A stretch of DNA of 64,000 nucleotides from Scolanthus callimorphus (GCA_033964015.1 CM066923.1:21129739-21193738); one strand, 5' to 3'. Positions 12,271-21,535 are shown, numbered from the stretch's first letter. Made by a program: numbers and translations. The notes: a model not told the origin generated them from the sequence alone.

Positions 12271-13015
12271 TGCTCAGGGGACCCACTGGTGCGTATATAG
12301 AGGGATCACTCATTAGCATACCATGTCATAATTGCCATGTCGCGGAAGGGGCTGCCTCCTGTTCTGTGTATGATACTTTATATATTGTTGTTGTACAGCA
12401 TTCTCGTGCCCGGGGCTCCCCTGTTCATGTGGGAGGCCGAGGGACCCTGGGTTCGAGAATGGTGGTACAGTGTTTATCTTGCCCATGCTATAATGATATC
12501 CTGTTTGCGCCTTGGAATATATCGCCTTTACAGTGTGTAGTATTGGCTATCTCATTATGACCTCGTTCTCTGGTATCATTTAGTCATATGGATCTGAGTA
12601 GTCTAGACCCACGGTCCTGGAAGCCTTCTGAGTCTTTACTCAAGCCATTAGTAGTGTATAGCCTCTGCAAGTATTGACCTTATGGGTTCGCTTATAAGAT
12701 GGTCAGGTTTATAGTCATGAGTCATGACTCACTGTGCTTACCTGGCTACACTAGTTGGTTAGCTGCTCGCTGTTGTAAGGTTATGTACACCTTTATGGAA
12801 CAAGGAGTTTATGTGCTTAAAGAGTTGTATGCTCTTTGCTATGATATTTTAATTCCCTTGGTGTTTTGTCTCGGTATTAAGTTATCTTACATACGTTTTA
12901 AGGTGTATGTAATTTCATCCCTCCCTATCCCATCCCTATTTTTTCCGCTACGCATCTGAGCAGCTCCGCCAGGTCTTCCCATCCCTCAGTAGGAGCACAG
13001 TGGGTCCGTTGAGCA
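12271..13015. mobile_element. 745 bp element B, sister of element A
   Basis: Same first 73 bp and same last 55 bp block (12971-13025, including the trailing TAGATTACTA) as element A, with an unrelated core. TAGATTACTA flanks it on both sides (12261-12270 and 13016-13025). It contains a small inverted pair, CATTCTCGTGCCCGGGGCTC ... GGGTTCGAGAATG (about 12400-12462), related to the repeats at 57451 and 63400. Confidence 0.65.
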
Positions 13016-13117
13016 TAGATTACTATTTATTACAGGAAAATGGTGCAGAATTGTGCAAATTAGGGAAACAAGCATGAAATTTGTCAGACTGATAGTTTCA
13101 TACGCTGAACATTTTTA

Positions 13118-14345
13118 GAGGTGGAGCCACGCCCCAAAATGGATACTTCCAGTTTTACAAGCATGGAATTAATTATCGTAAATAATTTTAAACACACGTT
13201 TCTTAAAGCTGTGAAACTTGGCACGGTGATTAAACAAAGGACGATCAATCATTATGGACACCGAACCACGCCCTTTGATGGATACTTAAATAGAGGATAT
13301 TACACGGTGGCGAGAAGATATGAGTTTTATTTTCGAGTGGCAAGAACAATATTTTACGAATGAGCGCAGCGAATGAGTAAAATATTGTTTTTGACACGAG
13401 AAAATAAAACTCATATCTTCAAGCCACCGTGTAATTTTCTTTTATTATATGGGCAAACCAGAAAAAATCATTACAAATTGATTTCCAAGCACTTTTGTTT
13501 TGACCGATATCCTCACTAGTGAGGATATGGAAAATATGTCACTGAGGACCCGGATGTAGCTTCGTACGAGATCTACGAGTGGCGTATTTCCCAGTAAAAC
13601 ACTCGTGTCTATATAATAAAAGGTAGTAGAGCTTTATCGACTTATTATAAAATGACCACAGAGGAACGGTATATCGCTAGACTATTTTGAAACGTGGTAC
13701 AGAGAATGTCTTGTCCATTGAGAAGCATGAGAGGTGGAGCCACGCCTCAAAATTGCTACTTCCAGTTTTGCAGTCATGGAATTTATTATCTGATATATGT
13801 ATTTGGAAACAACACGTTAAGTATTTTGAAAGTCTTGAAACCTTGAAGAGAGAAAAAGCAAATGACAATCGATAATTAAACACATAGAATCACGCCCTTC
13901 TGACGATACTTCCAGAGATAGAAGTGCTTTATCGATATTAGTAAAATAACCACAGAAAATCGGTATTGGGCTAGACTGTTTTGAAATTGGGCACCTGGAA
14001 TGTATTTGTCACTGCAAGTAACTTGAGAGATGGAGCCACGCCTCAAGATGGGTACTTCCAGTTTTACAACCATGGCAGTTTATATTATCTAAAACATATA
14101 TTTTGGAAACACTTAACGTCTCCTCAAAAGTCTTGAAACTTATGACCAACATAATACGAAGTACATTCTGTCGATATATACACCTAGAGCCAGGCCCTTT
14201 GATGGATACTTCCAGAGATAATAGCGCTGATCCAACTGATATTTAAACTGACCACTGAGAACTATGTCAGGCCGGTCTATTTTAAAATTTGGTACAAAAA
14301 TGTGTTTTTCCATATTTCGAAGAATCTTGAGAAGAGGAGCCGCGC
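13118..14345. repeat. Tandem repeat, unit about 300 bp, interrupted by a foldback
   Basis: GAGGTGGAGCCACGCC followed by ACTTCCAGTTTTACA recurs near 13119, 13732 and 14028, with a degenerate start near 14331. The spacings of about 298-301 bp and one of about 612 bp fit one unit plus insertions. The inverted insertion at 13303-13436 accounts for part of the long spacing. Confidence 0.65.
13303..13436. mobile_element. Palindromic miniature element
   Basis: ACACGGTGGC near the left end and GCCACCGTGT near the right end mirror each other, as do AAGATATGAGTTTTATTTTC / GAAAATAAAACTCATATCTT and CAATATTTTAC / GTAAAATATTG. The loop contains GAATGAGCGCAGCGAATGAG. No coding capacity. Confidence 0.7.
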
Positions 14346-14412
14346 CCCCTCCCCCAAAAATAGGGGATACATATACACACTACAAAATACACAGGCAAAC
14401 TTAAGGCTGCAT

Positions 14413-14436
14413 GGGGGGGGGGGGGGGGGGGGGGGG
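14413..14436 (+). repeat. Uninterrupted run of 24 G
   Basis: A single homopolymer of 24 guanines on the plus strand, in a G-rich context. It is capable of quadruplex formation in principle, and its length is prone to assembly error. Confidence 0.9.
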
Positions 14437-14439
14437 CAG

Positions 14440-15290
14440 AGGATTTTGAGGGGGGATCTCAAAATTTCCGAACTGGAAAAGCGGGGGATGTCAAGTTTTT
14501 TCATAACATGAAGGGGGGATGCATATTATTTTTGTTGAGGTATTATATATATTTAAGACAAGGTTGTGCAGTTTAATAGTAAATGAAGGAAGGCTCAATT
14601 GTTGAACAACGAGTTTGAATCTCCTGTAGAAATATCACGTGCACTACTATTCTCGTGTATTTACCCTCTTTCAGCTGATATGTTGAAAAATTATAACTTA
14701 CTCGCGATGGAGATCGGCTCACCAACGCTGACAAAAAACGCCGTAATTCGCATTCAGCTTTCGAACGTCTTTTAAAGTCTAGCGCACGCCATTGATTCCT
14801 CTCCATTGTTGTCACTTCTGTGCAATCCTGTGCAATTTCCCCGAAACTGCAGGTGACATCCCCGAGAAACAACATAAATCTGGTCTCTAACATTTTTTAA
14901 ATGTCAGACTATCCTAAATGCTCTAATTTGACTTTTTGATGTTTTTCAGCACTATTCAAAAATTTGCGAGCCGCTGGCTAGACGAAATAATATATACAAA
15001 TTCGTACCACCGTAGACTTATGGTTGGCTACAAAAAAATTAATTTGCTCTGCACAGAGAGAGTTGTTGTAATTTTAATTGCCTGTGATATTCTATAAAGA
15101 CTTTTCGATAGACGTCGCATGCAGATTTTAAGACTGTTTTGTTTAACTGTGCAAACTGACACATAAGGTGACATGCAGAACTTCGAGGGACTCGTCAGCG
15201 AGGCGCGCGTAGGTTCAAAACAGTGCGTGTCCAGTTCCGTTGAAAATTCTTGCCAAAGCGGAGGAGTTATAACTTCAAATTTTCAACAGT
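14440..15290. other. Unassigned stretch
   Basis: No gene or repeat boundary recognised. Open frames are short and without known motifs. Confidence 0.4.
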
Positions 15291-15399
15291 TGGACAAGAA
15301 TAATATATAGATTTAGCCACTGGCTAAAAGCGGAGCTCCTGGTGATACAATTTTCTATGTGAATGAAAGGGATTCCCATGTGCACATGGTTTATATGGT

Positions 15400-16470
15400 T
15401 GTTTTAGAGTCTTCCCTTCACGTGATATTCATTTTTTAAGCATAGATGACGTCATCGCTGATGTCACATCACGTGACCACCTCATTTCGCTCATCTGGTG
15501 GCCAGTAGACTACACTACCAAAGTTTGGTTGTTTTAAGGCCCATTTACACGCTGCGATTTGTCGGGCCGATTGTCGGACGGTGCATTCACACGCTGCGAT
15601 TTGTCGGGCCTCTGCTTTCATCTGCGAATGAAAAATCGGGCCCGACAACAAAAGTCTGTTGAATCGCATCAGATTTTTAGAAATCGGGCCGACACCGAAC
15701 TAACGTAAACAAAATCGGGCCCGACAAATCGGCACGTGTAAATGGCCCTTTAGAGTCTTCCTTTCATGAGATATTCATTTTTGAAGCATAGATGACGTCA
15801 TCGATGACGTCAGATCACGTGACCACTCCATTTCGCTCACCTGGTGACCTAGACTACACTACCAAAGTTTGGTTGTTTTAGAGTCTTCCCTTCACGAGAT
15901 ATTGATTTTTCAAGCATAGATAACGTCATCGATGACGTCACATCACGTGACCATCTCATTTAGCTCATCTGGTGGCCTAGACTACACTATCGAAGTTTGG
16001 TTGTTTTAGAGTCTTCCTTTCATAAGATATTCATTTTTGAAGCACAGATGACGTCATCGATGACGTCAGATCACGTGACCACTTCATTTCGCTCACCTGG
16101 TGACCTAGACTACACTACCAAAGTTTGGTTGTTTTAGATTCTTCCCTTCACGAGATATTGATTTTTCAAGCATAGATGACGTCACATCACGTGACCACTT
16201 CATTTCGCTCATCTGGTGACCTAGACTACACTACCCAAGTTTGGCTGTTTTAGAGTCTTTCTTTCATGAGATATTCATTTTTGAAGCATAGATGACGTCA
16301 TCGATGACGTCATATCACGTGATCACTTTATTTCGCTCACCTGATGACCTAGACTATACTACCAAAGCTTGGTTGTCTTAGAGTCTTCCCTCCACGAGAT
16401 ATTCATTTTTCAATCACTGATGACGTCATCGATGACGTCACATCACGTGTCCGGGTTACAGCACCCCCTT
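15400..16470. repeat. Tandem array, unit about 128 bp, with CRE-like palindromes
   Basis: Seven units start with GAGTCTTCC or close variants (15409, 15752, 15880, 16010, 16138, 16252, 16380). Most contain the self-complementary TGACGTCATCGATGACGTCA followed by ATCACGTGACC. Two subtypes alternate (CTTCACGAGATATTGATTTT versus TTTCATGAGATATTCATTTT), giving a 256 bp higher period. One unit is split by the element at 15537-15749. Confidence 0.85.
15537..15749. mobile_element. 213 bp PIF/Harbinger-like miniature element in the array
   Basis: The ends AGGCCCATTTACACG and CGTGTAAATGGCCCT are inverted repeats. TTA lies on each side (15534-15536, 15750-15752). The neighbouring array units read GTTGTTTTAGAGTC without the insert, so the empty site is visible in the same window and the TTA duplication is well supported. 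Confidence 0.85.
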
Positions 16471-16565
16471 GTGGCATAGACAAAATATCCCAAGTATGGT
16501 TGTCTTAGCATGTTCCCTTTGAGGAGATATAATTTTTTCTTTGTATACCACAGGGTTCCCATGTG

Positions 16566-16675
16566 TACACGGACGACGGACGGACGGACGGACGGACGGA
16601 CGGACGGACGGACGGACGGACGGACGGACGGACGGACGGACGGACGGTCGGACGGACGGACGGACGGACGGACGG
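16566..16675. repeat. (ACGG)n microsatellite, left part
   Basis: About 26 tetranucleotide units with one GGTC interruption. The array continues on the other side of the inserted transposon at 21260-21299. Confidence 0.95.
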
Positions 16676-16700
16676 CACTCATTCTTTGTTAACGTAGACA
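16676..16700 (+). repeat. Left terminal inverted repeat of the 4.6 kb transposon
   Basis: Begins CACTCATTCTTTGTTAACGT; one mismatch (T/A at position 12) to the right end at 21235-21259. Confidence 0.9.
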
Positions 16701-17065
16701 TTTGATGTCGCTTGTAAAAAAAAAAAATTCTCTAAGTTGTAGGATATTTTTCTAGATATTGGCATTTTGGTTTCAAAGTTTAAGGCTTAGGACATACTCG
16801 CAAATGGATTCCAACCTCGTAGTGCGGCGAGACTTAATTTATTTTACCTTTGCACACGCGAGAGTAACCCAAAACAGCGTGTCGCAAACGAGGTAAATTA
16901 ATATGAAATTGTAAAAATAAAGTTGTTCGACGTTTTGTTGTTACCTTTCGACCTCATGGAATTAAAGTTTCACCCCTAAGTTGTAGTTTAAGCTACAATA
17001 AACAAGAAGGAGGTCCGATGTTATCAAATGCCAGCCACTGATAGTGGCGTCGCACAAGTTTAGTT

Positions 17066-17077
17066 CGTTTACGTTAC
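17066..17077 (+). promoter_or_regulatory. CGTTTACGTTAC motif 1 (candidate transposase site)
   Basis: Exact 12-mer in the leader. It shares the core CGTTAAC-like word with the terminal repeat. Confidence 0.5.
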
Positions 17078-17800
17078 CTACAGGCAAAATGTTAAATAAC
17101 TTTTTATCTAAATGCCAATAAAACATTTAAATGCGCTTCATATCGTCTTTATGTCTCGTAGGACCCAGACAAAAACACTTTTTTTTGCAGGAAAGGCAAA
17201 GACATGATGACATTGTAGTCCAATGCATATCTGGTGCACTTAATTTCCTAGTATTGTCCTTTACGCTACGAAGGTTCTCGTCACGTACGCGGCCTCAAAG
17301 GAAGAACTTGCGACATTAATGGCGTTACACTGTAAACAGACCATGGGGTAACTTATTTTAAGAAATGATTCCTTTGATGTGATGAAGGAGCTGGAAGGAA
17401 ATTGCCCGACAGCTCTTATTGTCGTATCACGCTACCGTCACGTAAAGGACAAAGGAGTTTGTGTACTTTCACTATCATGCGACGAAAGGCCAAACAGGGT
17501 CAGATAACAGAGTCAATTATCTTGTGTCAACACACTGAGTTACCGTACCATTTGATAACATCAAACCCAGCGCATTTCAATTCTTTTTGCATCACCCATC
17601 GTTGTAGTAACATCGAGGTTATTTCGCAAGATCTATACACATTAGTCCTGTCACGTTGTACGCTCCATAACTCAGGTATAAAACTGAAAGTATTATTGCT
17701 TTCTGTCAGTAACATGTGTACAAACGGCATCTCGTTGCCTTGGTATGTTTTGCACGATTCACAGCACAGTACATAGCTTCAAAGCACGTGCTTTTGTAAA

Positions 17801-17812
17801 GTAACGTAAACG
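17801..17812 (-). promoter_or_regulatory. CGTTTACGTTAC motif 2
   Basis: Exact 12-mer on the minus strand, 180 bp upstream of the first ATG. A degenerate TAGCGTAAAAG copy follows. Confidence 0.5.
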
Positions 17813-17991
17813 AACGATTAAGTAGCGTAAAAGACGCGAGTAGCTATAAGGAAAAAAATGGAGGATTTGACATAATTTCAAGTCGTAAAGCATATTAAAC
17901 ACGTATTCCTTCATATCCTCCAATGTTTCTAATGAGTATTGTACAATTGATTCTAATTTAATCTTTTTTCAATGAATACCCCAAAGGTATT

Positions 17992-18087
17992 ATGGCCAAA
18001 TCACGAGCAGAAATTTCGCGTGCATACCGGGAGAGGAAAAAAGCTAAGGATAAAGACTTCGCAAAAAAGAATCCAGGCGTGTTCTGA
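17992..18087 (+). CDS. Short upstream frame carrying the transposase start
   Basis: ATG at 17992 opens 31 codons that end at TGA 18085-18087. The peptide starts MAKSRAEISRAYRERKKAKD, very basic, as expected for the N-terminus of a DNA-binding protein. It runs into A_AAA_AAG at 18063-18069. A -1 shift there continues with ESRRVLKYYTPSSELD in the long frame, which reads as a natural extension of the basic region. The long frame has its own stop at 18051-18053, so the two frames overlap by only about 30 nt and the heptamer lies inside that overlap. Either programmed frameshifting or loss of one A (or G) from the run explains the break. Confidence 0.6.
   Translation: MAKSRAEISRAYRERKKAKDKDFAKKNPGVF
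18063..18069 (+). promoter_or_regulatory. A_AAA_AAG slippery heptamer (candidate -1 frameshift site)
   Basis: Codon-aligned as gcA AAA AAG in the frame of ATG 17992. It is the only place in the overlap of the two frames with this X_XXY_YYZ pattern. No strong hairpin just downstream was obvious by eye. Confidence 0.45.
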
Positions 18088-20366
18088 AATACTACACTCC
18101 ATCATCGGAGCTCGATAGAGAAGCTTTAGAGAAAAGGAGGGAAAGAAGCCGAGAAAACAAGCGCAAAAATAGAGCGATAAGGAATTCAAGGAAAGATGTT
18201 GATGGACCAACATTGAAGGTAAAAATAACTGGAAATTCCTCAGTCAATCGTCGAAAAATGAAGGAAAAAAGTCAAAAGATCAAAAGTTTCGAGGAAAGAA
18301 TAAAGACTTTGGAAAGAGCGAACAAGAAAATCGCAAAAAGAAACGAAAGGTTATTAAAGAAAATGAAGCCACCCAAAGAAATCCCTTTACCAGAAATGAC
18401 CCCTCGCTCACGCACCAATGCCCAAATCGAGCAATCAGGCACAAAGCAAGTGCCGAACTGTTTGAAGAAACGTCTTTTATTCGGCAATATCGTTATTGAC
18501 GAAATAAAAGATTCACTGAAGAAAAACCGCTCTACCGCTGGAGCAAGGACAATACGAAACGTAATAAGCGGCAAGGTGGTGAAAAAGTATCGAGTTTTTC
18601 GCCAGCTTAGCAACGAAGTCGGCGTTTCCCGAACGTTTCTTCGAGCAGCGCAGACCAAAAACGTGGCTTGTACGAAAAAGAAGAGTCGCCTTCTAGAGCT
18701 TCGAGAGAGAATCAGGAAAAATGTGGTTAAGTTCTTGGAACGGGATGACAATAGCCGAATGATGCCCGGAAAGAATGATGCCAAAAAATGCGGCACAGAG
18801 AGAGTCCAGAAACGCATTTTGAGTGATTACCTTTACAATTTACGCCTAAAGTACCTCGCGGAATATCCAGACGAGCACATCTCTCAGGCGGTGTTTTACA
18901 AGATGAGACCCTCCTACATGATGCTGGCAAGTTTTGCTTCACGCGACACATGCCTATGTCAACAGCATCAGAACATGGCGCTGCTTGTACGCTCCATGAA
19001 GAACATAAAGATCACCACGACTGCAAATCCGGATACGTTCATCAAGGAGAACGATGATGAAATGGTGCTGAAAATTCTAGACAAGATAGAGGATAATGCT
19101 AACGTTACGTTTGAGCAATGGAAAAGAGTGCAAGAGGAGGATGGGAAGAAAAGGATGAAACTACTGAGTTTTCAGGCCTCAAAGAAAGACTTTTCAGACA
19201 AGGTCAGAAAGTCTATCGCGACATTTCGCGAACACGTGCGGCGTCATCACGAGCAATACCGCCACCTGAGATGCCTGAAGAACAACCTCCCAGCTGGCCA
19301 TATTGTAGCTCAAATGGACTTTGCAGAGAATTACAACTGCCAGTCTTGTGAGGAAGTGCAAAGTGCGCACTGGAACGGTCCAACTATGGTTTCTTTGCAC
19401 CCAATAGTTGTTTACTACAAGGTCGAGAATGAACAAGGCGAACTCAAACTCAAAAGCTTTGTGTTTGTTTCAGACGAGCTGCAACATGACGCCTCTGCAG
19501 TATATGCAATTATGAAGGCCCTTCACAAGCAGTTAAAAGAGTTTTTGCCAAACCTTACTCATGTGCATTACTGGACCGACAGCCCTACTTCCCAATACCG
19601 AAATAAAACCATCTTCTCTGTTGTTGCAAACCATACTGAAGAATTTGGAATGGCAGCAAGATGGAATTACTTCGAGGCGGGGCATGGCAAAGGTCCTTGT
19701 GATGGCGTTGGCGGGACAGCCAAGAGGATGGCCGATGAAGCCGTTCGTTCCGGCAAAGTAAAAATCGAGGACGCACAAGGCTTCTACAGCTGGGCTACTC
19801 AGTCCGAAAGCACCACTAGTGTGAAATATGTTTTTTATACTAAAGATGACGTAAAGGGTGCCGTTGCAGCTCTGGAAAAGTATAGCTCTACGCAGACAGT
19901 CCCGGGCACGATGAGTGTACACGCTGTTAGCGCTATAGCACCACACACAGTGATAACCCGGACGACTTCCTGCTACTGTCCTTCTTGTCTCCTGGACCCC
20001 AACCAAAGCGGGTGTGAGTGGAAGGCGGCAATGCTGAGGCAACCAAGCACGTCAAGTGTCCAGCATGAGCTCGCCGTTAAGGTAGATGATTATGTTGCTG
20101 CTGCCTATGATGAAGACTGGTATGTCGGGAAAGTAGAGGACGTGGACAAGGAAGACGGCGAGGTGCTGGTGACCTTCATGACAAGGGCTGGAAAACACCC
20201 AAAGTACAACTTTCGATGGCCTGCCAAAGAGGATGTTCTTTGGCTTCCGAGAGCATCTCTGATCTGTGTCATAGAGCCACCAACTCAAAACAGCAAGACC
20301 CGTAAGACGTACAGTCTGACCTCTGCCACAGTTGATCTCATCGAGAGGAGATTCCGTCTTCCTTGA
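18069..20366 (+). CDS. DDE-like transposase, long frame (765 codons)
   Basis: The open frame runs from 18069 to TGA 20364-20366; its first ATG is at 18258. Residue numbers here count from codon TTG 18213. Residues 1-60 are lysine/arginine-rich with coiled-coil character. A Cys-X-Cys-X2-His group lies at C247, C249 and H252 (peptide DTCLCQQHQN). The peptide QMDFAENYNC gives D369, HYWTDSPTSQYRNK gives D456, and NYFEAGHGKGPCDGVGGTAKR-like sequence gives E488 and D497. These are plausible catalytic acidic residues of an RNase H-like integrase fold. A second Cys group is C587, C589, C592 and C601. The C-terminus (about 620-690, VDDYVAAAYDEDWYVGKVED) looks like a Tudor/SH3-like barrel. I recall similar unnamed proteins in many invertebrates; the superfamily is not named here. 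It is intact apart from the 5' frame break. Confidence 0.85.
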   Translation, partial: ESRRVLKYYTPSSELDREALEKRRERSRENKRKNRAIRNSRKDVDGPTLKVKITGNSSVNRRKMKEKSQKIKSFEERIKTLERANKKIAKRNERLLKKMKPPKEIPLPEMTPRSRTNAQIEQSGTKQVPNCLKKRLLFGNIVIDEIKDSLKKNRSTAGARTIRNVISGKVVKKYRVFRQLSNEVGVSRTFLRAAQTKNVACTKKKSRLLELRERIRKNVVKFLERDDNSRMMPGKNDAKKCGTERVQKRILSDYLYNLRLKYLAEYPDEHISQAVFYKMRPSYMMLASFASRDTCLCQQHQNMALLVRSMKNIKITTTANPDTFIKENDDEMVLKILDKIEDNANVTFEQWKRVQEEDGKKRMKLLSFQASKKDFSDKVRKSIATFREHVRRHHEQYRHLRCLKNNLPAGHIVAQMDFAENYNCQSCEEVQSAHWNGPTMVSLHPIVVYYKVENEQGELKLKSFVFVSDELQHDASAVYAIMKALHKQLKEFLPNLTHVHYWTDSPTSQYRNKTIFSVVANHTEEFGMAARWNYFEAGHGKGPCDGVGGTAKRMADEAVRSGKVKIEDAQGFYSWATQSESTTSVKYVFYTKDDVKGAVAALEKYSSTQTVPGTMSVHAVSAIAPHTVITRTTSCYCPSCLLDPNQSGCEWKAAMLRQPSTSSVQHELAVKVDDYVAAAYDEDWYVGKVEDVDKEDGEVLVTFMTRAGKHPKYNFRWPAKEDVLWLPRASLICVIEPPTQNSKTRKTYSLTSATVDLIERRFRLP

Positions 20367-20373
20367 GAGGAGT

Positions 20374-20385
20374 CGTTTACGTTAC
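20374..20385 (+). promoter_or_regulatory. CGTTTACGTTAC motif 3
   Basis: Exact copy 8 bp after the transposase stop codon. An AATAAA (20408-20413) follows and could serve as polyadenylation signal. Confidence 0.5.
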
Positions 20386-20533
20386 CATTTACGAGTTAAA
20401 ATGGCAAAATAAAGTCCAAAAAGACTTTGGGCGTTTAAGAAATGGCTCACTGACAAGGAAATTAAAACATCTCGGCAAACAATAGTAACTTTGAAGGCAT
20501 TATAAACTTTCATGCCTTTTTGAATTTGATAGT

Positions 20534-20545
20534 CGTTTACGTTAC
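20534..20545 (+). promoter_or_regulatory. CGTTTACGTTAC motif 4
   Basis: Exact 12-mer in the trailer of the 4.6 kb transposon. Confidence 0.5.
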
Positions 20546-20682
20546 GAAAAACTATAAATGTACTTAAATCCATTTATAAATTCATATAGTTTGATTCTCG
20601 GTACATAAAACATGGTAGGCATAGTTTTCAACACTAATTTGAGTTTCAATGTCATGTAAAATTGTCTGGTGACAACGAATAT

Positions 20683-20714
20683 CGTTTACGTTACACAGGA
20701 GTCGTTTACGTTAC
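20683..20714 (+). promoter_or_regulatory. CGTTTACGTTAC motifs 5 and 6 (paired)
   Basis: Two exact copies, 20683-20694 and 20703-20714, spaced 20 bp start to start, about two helical turns. Confidence 0.5.
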
Positions 20715-21234
20715 CTAGATAAAAGTCATTTTCTGTTTCTCGGTTATGATAGAACGAAAGCACCCGACCTACATTTGAAAAAGTAATACTTATAGATGAA
20801 AACTAGTGAGCAATGATCGTTGAATGTGCTCTGAATTGAGAGAAGGAAGAAAACAAGAAAGGACAATTATTTTTTCCCTAAAATTGGCGACTTATTGTAA
20901 ATTGTTTTTGTAAATTTCTGGTTTTGATTTTCATAGACGAGGCTATTTTTGATTTCATATCATAGTTTGAACATACACCGCCATGAAGTACAATGAAACA
21001 CATTGTAACTGGAGTCATAGCACTCATTCTGGACAAACATCTTTACACCTGGAGCTCGAAAATTATCCCATTTTATTTAGAAGAACGGATGAAAGCAAAC
21101 AGCTGTAAATGTTTAGGTTTTAAAGATATGGAGAAACTGTTTTGAACAATGCATTTTGAAATGTTGCGCATTTAAATAAAATACTCAACGATAAGGTACG
21201 CTGTGTTTCATTTTTCAACTTTTTTTGGTCCAAT

Positions 21235-21259
21235 TGTCTACGTTAACTAAGAATGAGTG
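21235..21259 (-). repeat. Right terminal inverted repeat of the 4.6 kb transposon
   Basis: Reads TGTCTACGTTAACTAAGAAT then GAGTG, mirror of 16676-16700 with one mismatch. Confidence 0.9.
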
Positions 21260-21299
21260 ACGGACGGACGGACGGACGGACGGACGGACGGACGGACGG
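21260..21299. repeat. (ACGG)n microsatellite, right part
   Basis: About ten units, the continuation of 16566-16675 beyond the inserted transposon. Confidence 0.9.
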
Positions 21300-21329
21300 C
21301 GTACGCTATAGGTTTAATACCAGAAAAAT

Positions 21330-21475
21330 AAAGAAAAAAATCATATCTCCCGAAGGGTAGCTTCTATAGAAGCCAAACTTGGACAAACTTTCAAAGACCA
21401 TAAGAGGAACTCTATACCGAAGTCACGTACCCTTACGTCATCAATGACGTCATCAAAAAGATCCATAATGCCCGT
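21330..21475. repeat. Single diverged unit of the 128 bp repeat, opposite orientation
   Basis: Contains CCAAACTTGGACAAACTTTC and TTACGTCATCAATGACGTCA, as in the array at 36757. It is reversed relative to the array at 15400. Confidence 0.6.
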
Positions 21476-21535
21476 GACGTTCAAAAATCAACTCGATAGT
21501 ATACTATACGTTTTTCCCTTAGGTATGGTGCTCCG

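Larger units (their letters stand above)
16676..21259 (+). mobile_element. 4.6 kb DNA transposon with DDE-like transposase
   Basis: The terminal inverted repeats start CACTCATTCTTTGTTAACGT (16676-16700) and end with its mirror image (21235-21259), 24 of 25 bases matching. Both sides are (ACGG)n, so the element sits inside one microsatellite and the target duplication cannot be resolved. The coding region is on the plus strand (17992-20366), with an untranslated leader of about 1.3 kb and a trailer of about 0.9 kb. Six exact CGTTTACGTTAC words lie in the leader and trailer. Ends starting CACT occur in the CMC (EnSpm/CACTA, Mirage, Chapaev) group, but I cannot assign a superfamily. Nothing else interrupts it, so it looks young. 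Confidence 0.85.

Noticed and set aside
11915..12319. 134-codon minus-strand frame in element A
   Set aside because: Crosses the boundary of elements A and B and has no motif; probably chance.
9016..13015. LTR retrotransposon with TG...CA ends
   Set aside because: No internal gag/pol, primer-binding site or polypurine tract, and the two bodies differ. The long inverted match of the ends fits a DNA element better.
16443..16701. Open frames with repeated RPSV and TDGR peptides
   Set aside because: Pure translation of the (ACGG)n microsatellite on both strands; not genes.
18272..20288. Long minus-strand open frames opposite the transposase, up to 181 codons
   Set aside because: Mirror frames of the coding strand without known motifs; the plus frame explains the region.
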